Below the pieces are notes generated by a model that was given only the letters and a program-made list of their open reading frames with translations, made no database searches and was not told where the DNA came from. The translations under genes were made by a program, and so were the position numbers. DNA of 64,000 nucleotides from Antedon mediterranea. Its lineage: Eukaryota; Echinodermata; Crinoidea; Comatulida; Antedonidae. Positions 21,483 to 32,699 of this stretch are shown piece after piece (position 1 is the stretch's first letter; each line of letters begins with the position of its first letter). The stretch lies in contig NC_092673.1 of the NCBI RefSeq assembly GCF_964355755.1, positions 13,521,001 to 13,585,000 on the forward strand. Reading direction: 5' to 3'.

Positions 21483-22586
21483 CAGTGGCGGATCTAGGAT
21501 CTGACGAGGGGGGGTGGCCACGAAAGTGGGAAACGAGGTGCGTAGCACCGAGCGGGGGAGGGTTTGGGAGGGGGTGTCCCCCTCCGGAGGCTCCAAAAAA
21601 TTTTGAAAAAATAGATGCTTACACACTGTTTAATAGGCTAGAGAAACTGTTTCCATCACACTTAATAACAAATATTACATAATGTAAATTTAAATACATC
21701 CTTCCTAAATACTGTACGGATCTTTTTCGACGAACTAATAATAAACTTTGATCGAAAAACCTTCAAACAAAATGAACATTTGGTAATGCGGTACTCCGAA
21801 AATGCCTCGATAGAGTGTATGTGTTGTGTACCGTGTTTTGGTGGTCTGTTAACCTCAGAGATATATACCCTACAGCCGGGTGAATAACTCAATGTAATTT
21901 GGTATACAATGATTGCAGTAATCGCCGTGTCTATAACACAAATCAAAAAACGCCAAATACTTTTTTCGGCCGTCCCGTGTGTACATACAAGACATTTCAT
22001 GTTTATTTTATGCCTATAAAATAATAAAAGAACACCATGTTTCTCGTTTATTTTTATCGTTTATACTGCATACCATAATATTATACAAAAAACTTTCATG
22101 CGCGAGAAAAAAGTTCCCGATATTACACTCCACTCAGGTGTGTAAATATACCACGCTAACGCTTGTGCACACACGGACCAGGGCGGCGGAAATTAACTGC
22201 AATGGAAAATGGTGTATTTTGGAGAGTGATGACGTCAGCATTCACACGAGGAGCGAGCTTGACAACGTGACGCTGGTAGTTTTAGGAGTGCGTGTGTTTT
22301 GAAAATGGGTATTTTCCGAAGATTGTAAATCGTGTTTTCTTTTTAAACTCTTGAATTCATAATAGTAATTGAACTCTTACCTCTTTCACTGTGTAGGCCT
22401 ATTTACACACAACTATTAATGTTAACCCTAGCTCTAGTAGGGCCTAGCTAGGCGTACTCTTCTTAATTAAAAGATTAATCCACGTCTAGCGACGGTCAAT
22501 CGCGATTAGGTTGCATCTTTTTTTTTTTTTTTGAGAATTAAGGGGGGTGGCTAGCCACCCTATTCACCCCCCTAGATCCGCCACTG
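21483..22586. mobile_element. 1.1-kb TIR element with CAGTGGCGGATCTAG ends
   Basis: The left end CAGTGGCGGATCTAGG and right end CCTAGATCCGCCACTG are inverted. The subterminal regions are G-rich on the left and C-rich on the right. TAGAC occurs directly outside both ends (21478-21482 and 22587-22591), a five-base match. I see no transposase, so it is probably non-autonomous. The CAGTGGCGGAT terminus recalls hAT-type elements, but those make 8-bp duplications, so I leave the superfamily open. It splits the C-terminus of the large LINE. Confidence 0.75.
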
Positions 22587-22840
22587 TAGACAAAGGCAAC
22601 GAGGTAATCTGGTTTTAAGTTAAAAGAAATATTGGAAAAACATCATTCTCTTAAGTAGGTCCTGTTAGTGTTACGGTATATGGAATGAGTTGTCTATGTT
22701 GATATATCGCCACACATAATTTGTTTTAATTACTAGCGTTTTGCTATTTCCAGCTCCAATTATCCATTGTATTTATATTCATTTACAATATTGTATTGTT
22801 TTGTTTGTTTTGTATGGATAATAAAAAAAAAAAGAAAAAT

Positions 22841-23193
22841 GAAGAAAGATACCTGCACCTCATTACTAACAACCAACTCCAGCTGAGGTTGCAGAGTTAC
22901 CATCAATAATGGCAGAATTGTCGGTATTGGCCCTGTCCCCAGGATCTAGCTCCCCGATGGATGAAATATTGTTACTAGTCCCAAGAACCCGTCACAAAGG
23001 TACGCAGAATATCAAGGGGAAAGCCGGGCCTTTTATCGGCACACGAAAGAAGCAAACTGAGTTCGCAAGAAGGAAACAATACCAAAGTTACCGACCTCGT
23101 CCGATCTTCAACACCAGTTAGAATACAACACAACGTACCCGTGCAAACAACGCCCTGCAGGACAACATCGCGTGCCGAGTGGTGAAGGTAGTG
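22841..23193 (+). other. Continuation of the Gypsy pol tail (inferred)
   Basis: This segment lies between the LINE end and Harbinger element 2, and by the nesting logic it continues the Gypsy sequence broken at about 11932. It has short low-complexity Pro/Thr-rich readable pieces (for example SSTPVRIQHNVPVQTTP) and no recognisable domain. The sequence resumes after Harbinger 2 at 31860. Confidence 0.45.
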
Positions 23194-23340
23194 TAAAGGG
23201 GCATTAACACCTGTTCCGTTTCGCGGTACGGAAGACGGCGCCGTTTCTTTCAACGTGACGCGCCCGTTCACCGTTCCGTTTTAAACATTCACACCTGTTC
23301 CATTTTGCGACGTATTCCGTGACAACGGGCAAACGTTCAA

Positions 23341-24533
23341 ATGGCAGCCGTTTCTGGATGGTCATCGGATGATAGTGAGGAAGAAATTATTCTTTCCGCT
23401 ATAATTTTAGCCAAAAGAAGGAAAAGAAAATGGGTGAACGAGGTCTGTTCCGAAAGAAAGAAATTTGGTCAATTTTAAACGTTGATAAAACGTAATCTGG
23501 TGACCAATGAAGACGAATTCTTCAATTATTTTAGAATGACGCCTCACCAATACGGTCATCTTGTCAGTTTAATTAAAGATGATTTTACAAAACGGGACAC
23601 AAGATTCAGAGAGAGTATCTCCGCGGAAGAACGTTTATCCATCAGTTTACGGTAATGCTCCGAGGTTTATTAATTAAAATTATATTAGTCTACTTAGTTG
23701 TCACCAAACTTAAATAGGCCATTGTATAGTAGTAGGTCTTGTATATGATAATAGGCAATTACGGAGGAGTTTAATTCGAAATGGAATTTCCCAAATTGCA
23801 TTGGAGCAATAGACGGCAAACATGTACAGATTGTAGCTCCAGACAGATCGGGGTCATTGTTTTATAAGTCGACACACTCAGTTGTGCTACTAGCACTGTT
23901 CGATGCTGACTACTGCTTTTCTTTCATTGATGTCGGGAACTACGGGTCAAACAGCGATGGTGGAATTTTCGCTAGATCCGACCTAAACCGAGCTATTACA
24001 AACAAAACCTTGGAAGTACCAGAAGATGTCAATTTACCCGGTTCCCCAGAGCTTGGGCCAATGCCACATGTCATCTTAGGTGATGAAGCCTTCCCATTGA
24101 AAACTAACATTATGAGGCCATATCCTTGAAAGGAACTGACCGACGAAAAGCGACTTTTTAACTACAGACTGTCGAGGGGCAGAAGAATCTCTGAAAACGT
24201 ATTTGGACAGCTGGCCGCGAAATATCGAATTTATTTTTGTGTAATCAACATGCATCCAAAGAACGTGGACAAGATCATTAAGGCAACCTGCGTACTCCAT
24301 AACTACATTAAAAAAACTTCCGATAGGAGTGGACGACTTCCTCCTACCGAAGACGTTGACCTTAGTCAATACGAAGGAATCCAGCCACTACGCCAAATAG
24401 GCAATCATGCAGGGGTAGATGGGTAGATGGAAATTAGTGATGCTTTCAAAGACTACTTCAATTCACCAAATGGCGAAGTTTATTATTTAAAAATGATCTT
24501 TAAGACAAAAAATAAATTAAATAATGAATTGTA
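23341..24533 (+). pseudogene. HARBI1-like transposase of Harbinger element 2
   Basis: ATG 23341 opens an acidic N-terminus, then a basic AKRRKRKW stretch and the conserved FFNYFRMTPHQYGHLVSLI and ISAEERLSISLR blocks (exon 1, to about 23653). The catalytic part from about 23770 has FPNCIGAIDGKHVQIV (first Asp), HVILGDEAFPLKTNIMRPYP (second Asp) and SENVFGQLAAKYRI (Glu), then ATCVLHNYI and FNSPNGEVY. Stops interrupt it at about 23477, at 24127-24129 and near 24426, and roughly 60 residues between the two parts are absent. It is a nonfunctional but well-preserved copy. Confidence 0.85.
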
Positions 24534-25390
24534 ACAATATAAGTAATTATCTATCTGTCATGTTTGTATGGATGCGAAACCTTCCTAACGTTCTTTGATA
24601 TATTGTACAACTGAATTAAGCCTCACCCAGACTGTGAAATTAGTTTTACAAAATAAATGCAATTTTGTGAAATATATTCACTAGAACCAATTTAATTAAC
24701 TTAATTATAAATGAATTTGTATAACCTAAAAAAAAAAAGCAGTTAAGGCCCATGTATACTAACACGATAACGACACTAACACAAACGATAAGAAATAAGA
24801 TAAGTTGTTGTACAAGCACGATTAAACAACTATCTATTATGAATATGATACAAATATATTTTACAAATAAAATTAAGTGAACAACGACAAAATTGTTATA
24901 CTACAATTAAATCGTTTTTCTATGATTATGACGTCGTATGATTCAATTGTGAAAATATGTTTGTATCATATTTACGATAGATTGTTATTCAATCATGCTA
25001 TCATAAAAACGTAACTTGTTTTGGATAGGAATAATAGTTCTAATCTTTTTTTCGTCGTTATTGTGTCTAGTGTACTCTGTATGTATAGCAATTGCAATAA
25101 ATAATGTAATATAAATAGGCCTATATAACTCACCTCAATGTGTTTATACACTTGTGTAAACTGTATATATTACAATTTATTAAAATACTTTTATTATTGG
25201 TGTAGTTGATATCATTGTGTTTACTTATGTGATTATTTTTAACATACTACTAGTAAAGAAGTTCTAATTTAGTTTTATTTATTTATTATGTTTCATTATT
25301 GAATTATTCTTATTATTTATTCTTCGTTTAATGCCATTTCTTCTTCAATTTCTACAAATATTTTATTCATTTTTCTTTTGACTACAATTT
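24534..25390. other. AT-rich spacer with a possible small TIR element
   Basis: No gene is seen. CATGTATACTAACACGATAA at 24751 is imperfectly matched by the reverse complement of a block near 25048-25082, suggesting a decayed MITE of about 340 bp (24747-25085). Confidence 0.35.
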
Positions 25391-25393
25391 GTT

Positions 25394-26365
25394 TTAACTT
25401 TGGAAATGTCCGGACAGTGGCCAGACTAGATTTAAAAAAAAGGTTAATGGCTCGTCTTTGGGAGTTTCTTGTTTCTCTTTTAAATATTCCATCAACTGGT
25501 TGCTAATATTATCTTCTTTTTTTCTTTTGGTTGGTTTAGGCCACGTTTCTTCCTCATTACTAACGGATGCTCTTTCTTCTTCTTCTTCAAATAAACTCAT
25601 CATGAATGACGTTCCTTCTAGTGATGATTCAAACTATGTTACCTCTGGTACCGTAATGTTACTAACACTCCTGAAAGTTAAGTAAAGTACATAAGATAAT
25701 AGTGAAGACATTTCTAAAAAATGATCTGAAGCATGAGTCCTCTGCAAAAGCATGAATGGTGCTTATTATATTGATTAGGCTATCTTGAATTATTTACAAT
25801 GGGCATCTATACATCAGTAAAACCAAACAAAAAAAAACCATGTTTTATCATCATCACCATTAGAGAACAATTATTAAGAATTAACCCAAACTGTTATTGA
25901 GAGTGGGCAATGAAAAAAATATATAATAAAAAAACATTAGCCTGGACTTACTCTCGATGCGACAAATGCACCTGAAGAAATCCCAACTGGTCAGCCCACT
26001 TGTACTTCTTTTTTGCTTTGAATGGCTTGTCCACTTTTCAGAACTTGTGCATCACCCCCTTTCTTATAGGAGTCCCGGATACTTTCAAACTTGGTCCTTG
26101 CAATTGGATCTGTGTAAATATTAAGTTAGATTTAGGTTTGGTATCAATGCATTACCACATTTTGGTCTCAAATTTATGGTTATTTTATTAGGTATTAAAT
26201 AAAATACTCACATTCAAGTCCAACTTGCTCTCCAATGGCTTTCCAAATATCATACTTTTTTTTTTCATTTTTGTATTCAGAATTTTACTTGTCATATAAG
26301 ACTGGATTTTGTTCTACTAGCAAAAGCAACTTCTCCATCTTTGCATCATAGCAAGAATTCATGTT
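25394..26365 (-). pseudogene. MADF-BESS DNA-binding protein of Harbinger element 2
   Basis: MADF domains are Myb/SANT-related DNA binders, and BESS motifs mediate protein contacts. Exon 1 (about 26362-26210) reads KMEKLLLLVEQNPVLYD, a TAA where a Trp/Lys would be expected, then KKKYDIWKAIGEQVGLE. Exon 2 (about 26113-25955) shows KSGQAIQSKK, and in a neighbouring frame YKWADQLGFLQVHLSHRE, so one or two indels are present. Exon 3 (about 25674-25394, after an ACTTTCAG acceptor) carries an acidic block and PTKRKKEDNISNQLMEYLKE. It ends DEPLTFFLNLVWPLSGHF, a BESS motif. The gene lies between the two plus-strand genes of the element. Confidence 0.75.
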
Positions 26366-26395
26366 TACACAAGGCAACTGGAAAAAAAGAAGAAA

Positions 26396-26731
26396 ATATT
26401 ATTATTTCTAGGTAGCACTACTACCTAGCTAGCCTAGTAGGCCTCTAGGCTAGTAGCCAGTGATGAGGTAGTACTACATGCCTTGCTAGTAGCCTAGGCC
26501 TAGCTAGCCTAGTAGGCCTCTAGGCCTAGCCTACTACTAGGCTAGGCCTAGCATGGATGGAGTAAAGCTACTAACTAGCTAGGCTAGGTAGGCCTAGAGA
26601 TAGTATAGATTTTTATTACTAAGTCTTAGTCTAAGACTTTAAGTACCGTATAGTAAGTCTACAACTGTAGGTCATACCTAAGCCTAGTGGTGGTGGGCCT
26701 AGACGAGGCCTCCTACCTAGTGGAGTAGTAT
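26396..26731. repeat. TAGGCCTAG-type palindrome-rich low-complexity block
   Basis: Dense overlapping CTAGGCCTAG, GCCTAGTAG and AGGCCTAG words with no coding signal. Similar but shorter patches occur at 1-140, 28018-28110, 28450-28520 and 29020-29070. Confidence 0.6.
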
Positions 26732-27290
26732 CCCTTACAAAAATGTCTTATAGAATCCTATAGGATCCTATAGGCATCCTATAGGGTCCAATAGGCAGCC
26801 TATAAGATCCTATAGGGTCCAATAGGCAGCCTATAGTATCCAATAGGCAGCCTATAGGATCATATAGGCTGCCTAAAGGATTGTATAGGTGACCCATACA
26901 CCGCCTATAGGATCTTACTTATAGGTGACAATAGACAGCCTATAGGATCCTATAGGCTGGCTATATTCACCTATAGGCAGTGTATTGGCCACCTATAAGA
27001 TTGTGTAGGCAGCTTATAGTTCCTATAGGCAGCCTATAGGATTGTATAGGTTGCCTTTAGGATCCTATAGGTAGGTTTAGTCACCTATAGGAAGTGTATG
27101 AGCCACCTATAGGATTGTATAGGCAGCATAGCTCCTATAGGCAGCCTATAGGATCGTATAGATTGCCTATAGGATCCTATAGGTTGGCTATAGTCACCTA
27201 TAGGAAGTGTATGAGCCACCTACAGGTTTGTATAAGCAGCTTATATCCTATAGGATTGTATAGGTTGCCTATTGGATCCTATAACCAGCT
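26732..27290. repeat. Array of phased CCTATAGG palindromes
   Basis: After a CCCTTACAAAAATGTC head (26732-26747), about fifty CCTATAGG or one-base-variant octamers follow at roughly 10-11-bp spacing. Variable linkers such as CAG, ATC and TTG separate them. A higher-order period of 113-114 bp is visible: GATTGTGTAGGCAGC (26999), GATTGTATAGGCAGC (27113) and TTTGTATAAGCAGC (27227). A related head with a TCTATAGAA cluster lies at 9158. Confidence 0.85.
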
Positions 27291-27732
27291 TGGCTCCACA
27301 TCTTGAATCTCATCAGAGCATGCGCGCAGTCGAGCCACCATCTCTATCCACGTCCACTACTCGCGCGCACGACGTACGTCGTACGAATTGCTGATGATGA
27401 CGAGGATCATGTGCCCGCCGCGGCGTGAATTCCGGCGAGGCAGGAATCGAATGAGAGAGGCGTGACGAGTTGGCTTAGTCTTCATGGTCCAGCCGTTCTA
27501 TATTTTGTGGAAATGACTATTTAATAAAAAAGCCTAAATTGTATTCATAGAAAAATATAATTAATATTTATTATATTTATTATTTCTAAGCACGTATTTT
27601 TAATTTCTTCATTAAATTGGTTTTTAAAATATCGCCTATAGCCTGGGGGAATAGCCCATCCCATTAGTCTTTGCGCTGTACGCGCGAGGAGTAACTCTTT
27701 TTTGGCACCACACCACCGCGCTTTTGTTGTTG

Positions 27733-30700
27733 TCAGACGTTGGATTTTGAGCACGAAGACCCACCGTCAACAGATATCGCGGAGACAGAATGGCTAGAAG
27801 AGAATGTCAAAACCAACGGAGACATGAGTGCAATAATAAACGAAGAAGTTGTTTGCAATTGGCACGAAAAGAAACGCGGTCAGGACAAGACCTCACGATG
27901 TGTTGGTAGAGTGCTATGCTTTAGTGGTAAGTGGTCAATTAGGCCTAGGCTTTATCGCATTTTCATATTTTATTGATAATATTGTAATAGTTTTAAATTA
28001 ATAATATTTATATACTACTAGGCCTAGGCTACCCTAGGGCTAGGCTAGGCTATATAGGAGCTAGGCTAGCCTAATAATAGCCTACAAACAGTAGGCCTAG
28101 CCTAGGCCTACTCCAAAACAATTGTTCAAATTAAAACATTGTTCATACTTACCTACTATATGCTACTCCCCTAGATGACAGAAAGAAGTTGATACAAAAG
28201 AGTGAAGAGTTTATAAAAACGGGCTCCATAACCGCTACACCTCGGCCTACCCTTGGTAAGGGCAATCGAGCAAAAAAGCCCACTAGAAGATTTGAATTTG
28301 ATGATGATGAGATCGATGATGAGGTAAAATATAATAATACTAATAGGCCTAGGCTAGGCCTAATACTATAGATAAAAGATGAAGAAATCTGAGAAAGAGA
28401 AAGGCCGCCCCAACTAAGATTCAAGTTCGGAACATCCTGATTGATTTGCTCTCTAGGGCCTGGCCCTAGGGCTTTTCATGAATCATGGTACTAGGCCTAT
28501 GGCCTAGGTAGGACTATTGTTCAAATTCTATTGGATAGCAACTCCTCAATATTATTGGCATGGTATGGCAAACAGCATCCCTAGACCAGGCCTAGTTCTC
28601 AATTTATAATCTTATTATTTAAAGCCCCATTCCCTACGTTTTTTAGATCTAATTTAAGATCACAAACTATATTTAATGTAAAAATAATACTATATGGTCC
28701 TATTGCGATAACTTTTTTTGTCTTTAAACGGTTAAAAATGTGAAAAATAAATCGATTTTAATAATTATAGCGGCCCGCTATAAATCCCAAAATGCATTGC
28801 GCGCGGATTGATATTTTTGTTTTTCACCTGTAATTCGCCCACTTTTCGATCGATCGTGAAGCCAAAACAAATGGAAGACTCCTAACTTTTCAGCGAAAAT
28901 ACCGGGTTTTCCCCAATTTGTATCAACGGAGTCTGGCAAAAATAGAAAGACAATTAATGCAGCAACTATACAACGTCAGGCTAGGTATATAGCTAGCGTA
29001 CGATGTTCGTACGTTACCGATGTTTACCAGCTAGGCCTACAAAACTAAGCCTAGCTAGGCTAGGCCTGAGACCGTCGACGAGAGGTCGATCGCCGCGAGC
29101 TACTTAGGTAGTGCATTGTTTCTCACTTTTTATCATAATTTACCATAAAACGTACATTTAAGACAAGGAATGACATGGTTTAATGTTTTTAAAGTGATAT
29201 ATATGTATTATTTTCCAAAAAACGTCCAAAATTGCAGGGAAGGGGTCTTTAATACTAGGCCTATTTTTAAACTGCATACTCTGTATATAATTTTTCTTTA
29301 AAATATATATTTTGTTACAAATCTGGATCCCATAGGAGACAAGTACCATCCATGTAGAATTAGTTTTCCAGAATAAAATATGAAGTATGTTTTTTTTACA
29401 TACTGTAGCAAGATGACATTATTCAAGATTCTGATTACGTAAAGAAACGGGCAAATTCAAATTTGAAAACCATGGAGAAAATAAAGAACACACTACATGC
29501 GAAGGCTAGTAGCAAGGTATTTATAACATTGAATCACTGCTTACCTAGTAATTTTTTTCTGTATGAGCCTAGTGTCCTAAACACTAAATTTAGCATAACT
29601 CATTTTCTGTTTGTTGGAATTCACTTTGGCCTCACCATGATTGGCGTTACCTTTGTTCATTGTCGTTCCATGTTGGAATGTGATAGGTTGGCATATTGGT
29701 CGCACTACCGTTTCAAATAAAAAACACACCGGAGCATTTACTGCAACATTCGCAGAAGGGCTTGTGTTTTTATGGAGGTTTGCAGTTTCTAATTTACAAA
29801 GACTTGTTGGAACGCATCTTTCAACACCTTACATTCCATTGTTAAATATGCTTCACCTGTATGTTGTAGTTGATGTCTTAAAGGAACAACTCTGGTGGAT
29901 AACCTTCCTATCTGGCATTGAGAATACCGTGACATTTGCATCAATGATTTTGTTTAACTTATCAGATATCTTTATCATTTCAGGTCAGCAATGCAGAATT
30001 GCAGTCACTAAAGGATGAGAACTCTGCTCTGAGAAAAAAAACACAAGAGCTGGAGAAGCAGGTTCTTAGTCTGAATCAGGCAATATCATGCTTAGAGTGT
30101 AAGTTTTTTAGCAATACCAATAATTAGCATCCAATTTTGTTTTATTTTGCAGTTGATGAAAAATAATAAATCTTGTACGCAACTTGTATACATATGTTTT
30201 TGTAAGCTTTGAATACTGTTGTCAAACTATATTTGAAAGGTGAAAAAAATAATGTTTAACATTTTAAGAGTTTTCAACTAAGCTTGTTTGTTATTTTCTA
30301 TTAGATTTGCCAACACTTATTGAAGACGTTAAGAATACATTTAAACGCCGCTCAGATGACTTTGACACAAGGCCAAGGAAAAAACAGTTTTCCACTGAGG
30401 CTAGTGGTTCCTCAACCTCTGAGGAAAGTGCAGATGAAGACAAACAAGTATGTTTATTGTATTATATTTACAAAATGTAAAATAAATCATTTATAACCAA
30501 CATTATGTATTTAACAAAGTAAAATGTAAGTTGATACTTTTCATAATATTTTTAAAAATATCCAATAAATTAGTATTTATTTAACTAGTGTTGGTATTGA
30601 TGGCACTATTGAAAAGTGTTTAATTGGTGAATTGAATAATTAGTGCATAACAACATTAGAAACCCAGCGCATTATTTGTTTTGTTGTAAAATACATCATA

Positions 30701-31859
30701 AACTACAAGATATAGTCAGTGTATTTTGTCTTTACAATTTTGTATTAGGATACAAGGTATAGCCATATATACAGTAGTATTGTTTGGATTTATTTTATAA
30801 TAGATTTTGTAAACTATAATATTCAATGTTCCTAAATGTTTGAGTATTGTTCTGTATCAATTAGATAACACTTTCCAGTAACTTGAAAGCCCCACTAACC
30901 GTCGTCAATTTATGGACAAAGGGAAACTTAAACAAGTACACAGCGGATGCAATGATTTGTTCTTCGACAGACAGACTATGGCAACACATTCTTTATCCGG
31001 TTCCTCCTGCAATGCCCACAAAGGAAAAGAGACAAAATCGGCATTGCAGGCAACAATCACTTCTCCTTTGATGGGTAAGTCTTAAAATGTAGTGGTTATA
31101 TTACTGTATTATATACCGTAGTTCCCCGGGTATAATCCCACCCCCTTGTACGTGAAATTTGCCCGAATTCGGGAGGTGGGACTATACCCGGAGATTTCCC
31201 GGTGCATGAACTGAAAATGACGATATTTCTTCTAGCTACCATTTAGGCTATCAGATGTAGGCCTAACAATTAGACGGTCAGGCCATCTAGGCCTAGGCGG
31301 CCTAATTGGTCTTACCGGTGCTATGTCTACCGTATAGATTTTTCCCCAGATTTGTTTGATGAGTTTTAAGTCAGCCTAATTCAGAGAAATTACCCTATTT
31401 TTTAGTGAGAATTTGTTTAAAAAAATGTTGGCCTAGCTAGCTACAGTAGGCCTAGGTCCACCTCTGTCCTAATGTTAAATTATACACTGGGACTTTGCTT
31501 GGAGATATGCTTGCATGCGAAAGTAATCGTAAAGTCGGGATGGGATTATACCCGAGGAACTACGGTATATATTAAGATGTATTGTCCCTACTCATTTTGA
31601 AGTAACATAAAAATCAACATTTTTCAATGATTTTTTTTATAGTCATCATTTTAAAATGAATAACTTGTTTTGTTCTCTTGCAGACCATCTCCAAAAAAAA
31701 TTTTTGGTGGATGATAAAGCAGTTTGTGGGGCCATTAGGGCCTTTTTCACGGAACGGATTTTGTGTAAACGCTGCTATTGTTTTAACGCTTTTCGATTTT
31801 TTAACAAAACGGCGCCGTCTTCCGTTCCGCGAAACGGAACAGGTGCGAATGCCCCTTAA
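27733..31859 (+). CDS. Seven-exon coiled-coil, BEN-domain-like gene inside Harbinger element 2
   Basis: Exons read by GT-AG and phase: 27733-27926, 28175-28323, 29409-29516, 29984-30098, 30305-30447, 30865-31074, 31684-31859, about 360 codons. Exon 1 opens FEHEDPPSTDIAETEW and is acidic. Exon 2 is basic (KGNRAKKPTRRFEF). Exons 3-4 form a coiled coil (ELQSLKDENSALRKKTQELE). Exon 5 is basic, then acidic. Exons 6-7 resemble a BEN domain, a DNA/protein-binding fold: KLKQVHSGCNDLFFDRQTMA, THSLSG, then HLQKKFLVDDKAVCGAIRAF. Phases match at every junction except exon 5/6, where a one-base shift (or another acceptor) is needed. The last codons lie in the TIR. The true start may be upstream, as a TTGTCAG acceptor-like site precedes 27733. 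Confidence 0.65.
28623..29248. mobile_element. 626-bp TTAA-flanked MITE
   Basis: The left end AGCCCCATTCCCTACG and the complement of the right end, AGACCCCTTCCCTGCA, are imperfect TIRs. TTAA flanks both (28619-28622, 29249-29252). TTAA targets are used by piggyBac and Kolobok. It lies in intron 2 of the BEN-like gene and has no coding capacity. Confidence 0.7.
31116..31565. mobile_element. 450-bp TA-flanked MITE
   Basis: TIRs CCGTAGTTCCCCGGGTATAA and its near-complement (TTATACCCGAGGAACTACGG) end at 31116 and 31565, with TA (or TATA) on both sides. A second inner inverted motif, GGTGGGACTATACCCGG, is present. It lies in intron 6 of the BEN-like gene. It is probably Tc1/mariner-related and non-autonomous. 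Confidence 0.8.
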
Positions 31860-32332
31860 ACCAGCACTATTACTGTGATGCCAAGTGGAGACGTACTACA
31901 AATAGAGGAAACCTCCCGCAAGTATTTTTTGAATTGAGTAATAGGCCCTTCCAAATTATATCAGGAATGCACTCACCTGCACATTCAAACAACTCCTGAA
32001 ATCCCACCTTTTTATTTTGCATTTTCTTTAGTTTTTGCTCTTCTTTTTTCTGTTGATTGTTCAGCACTTAGAGGCGTCCTGCATTTTGCGCTATAGTAAA
32101 TTGAACATTATTATTATTATTATATTGTTAAAGTTACTAATTGATGTTCTTGTTTTTTTAAAAAAATTAAATAACTAAAACTAGTTTTAATCTTTTTACA
32201 AAGGCATAGTAGACCCTTATAGAATTGTAAATTAATTGTATTCTTGATCATTTTTAGGCTAAGCCTACTTTCTTGTATTCTGATTCAGGAGACGAATCAG
32301 TCCGAGAGGGGGGGTAGGGGGGGGGGGGGTAA
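31860..32332 (+). other. 3' internal region of the broken Gypsy element with polypurine tract
   Basis: Non-coding apart from a short readable TITVMPSGDVLQIEETSRKY piece. It ends in a G-rich polypurine tract (32305-32329, interrupted by one TA) followed by AA and the TGTAAC LTR start. An ATT repeat lies at 32109-32123. Confidence 0.6.
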
Positions 32333-32699
32333 TGTAACGGAATTTGGTATAGCCCAAATCATTTATTTCCTACAGTACATTGAGCCTATTATGTAGCAGG
32401 TCAAATAATACTAAGTTCTGATCGGCTAGTTTACTCTGCATGTAATTTAACTATGCGCTAAATTGTGGTAAACAACTTATCCAGGGGCGGATTGCAATAT
32501 AAAGACTTTGTCTTAGGCTTAGAGCCTAAGACCCCTCGCGAAAGTCTTAGTTAAGCCTCTCAGCAAAGTCGATTGCAATATCGCGGTCTAAGCTAAGCCC
32601 GATAGAAAACCTTAGTTACCACCGTTGAGGGCATTATTTGTGTGTACAAAAATAATAAAAGCTATCGTAAATAGATAAACGCCCTCAAGCTATAGACAA

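Larger units (their letters stand above)
11933..22840 (+). mobile_element. CR1-like LINE, interrupted by four nested elements
   Basis: One 5'-truncated LINE is spread over 11933-12604, 13018-13060, 13690-14281, 21264-21482 and 22587-22840. Readable pieces in order: the connector before RT with a KPWITRAI motif (12096-12118), then RT with KATGHDQLSARLIKD and ENYRPISLLPLLSK (12300-12510). After the inserts come KAFDTIDHSILLSKLAHYG (13702-13758) and the catalytic FADDSKLF (13927-13950). A QKMAVRTITFSNYTAHSLP segment (21285-21342), an S-VGP block near 22645 and a poly(A)-rich end (22821-22838) complete it. Purine-rich AGAAGAGAGA (11919) and GAAGAAAGAT (22841) flank it as an imperfect target duplication. 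Many stops show it is dead. Confidence 0.85.
23197..31856. mobile_element. Harbinger element 2 (8.7 kb, TSD TAA) with three genes
   Basis: The TIR AGGGGCATTAACACCTGTTC, continuing CGTTTCGCGG and GGAAGACGGCGCCGTTT, is matched inversely at the right end (about 31805-31856). TAA flanks both ends (23194-23196, 31857-31859). Inside are a HARBI1-like gene (+), a MADF-BESS gene (-) and a seven-exon BEN-domain-like gene (+). Two MITEs (28623-29248 and 31116-31565), a possible third (24747-25085) and an array of CCTATAGG palindromes are also present. Internal deletions and stops in the transposase suggest this copy no longer makes its own. Confidence 0.85.

Noticed and set aside
29463-30018. Plus-strand open frames overlapping the BEN-like gene introns
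   Set aside because: They run across well-supported exon 3 and exon 4 borders in other frames and have no domain.
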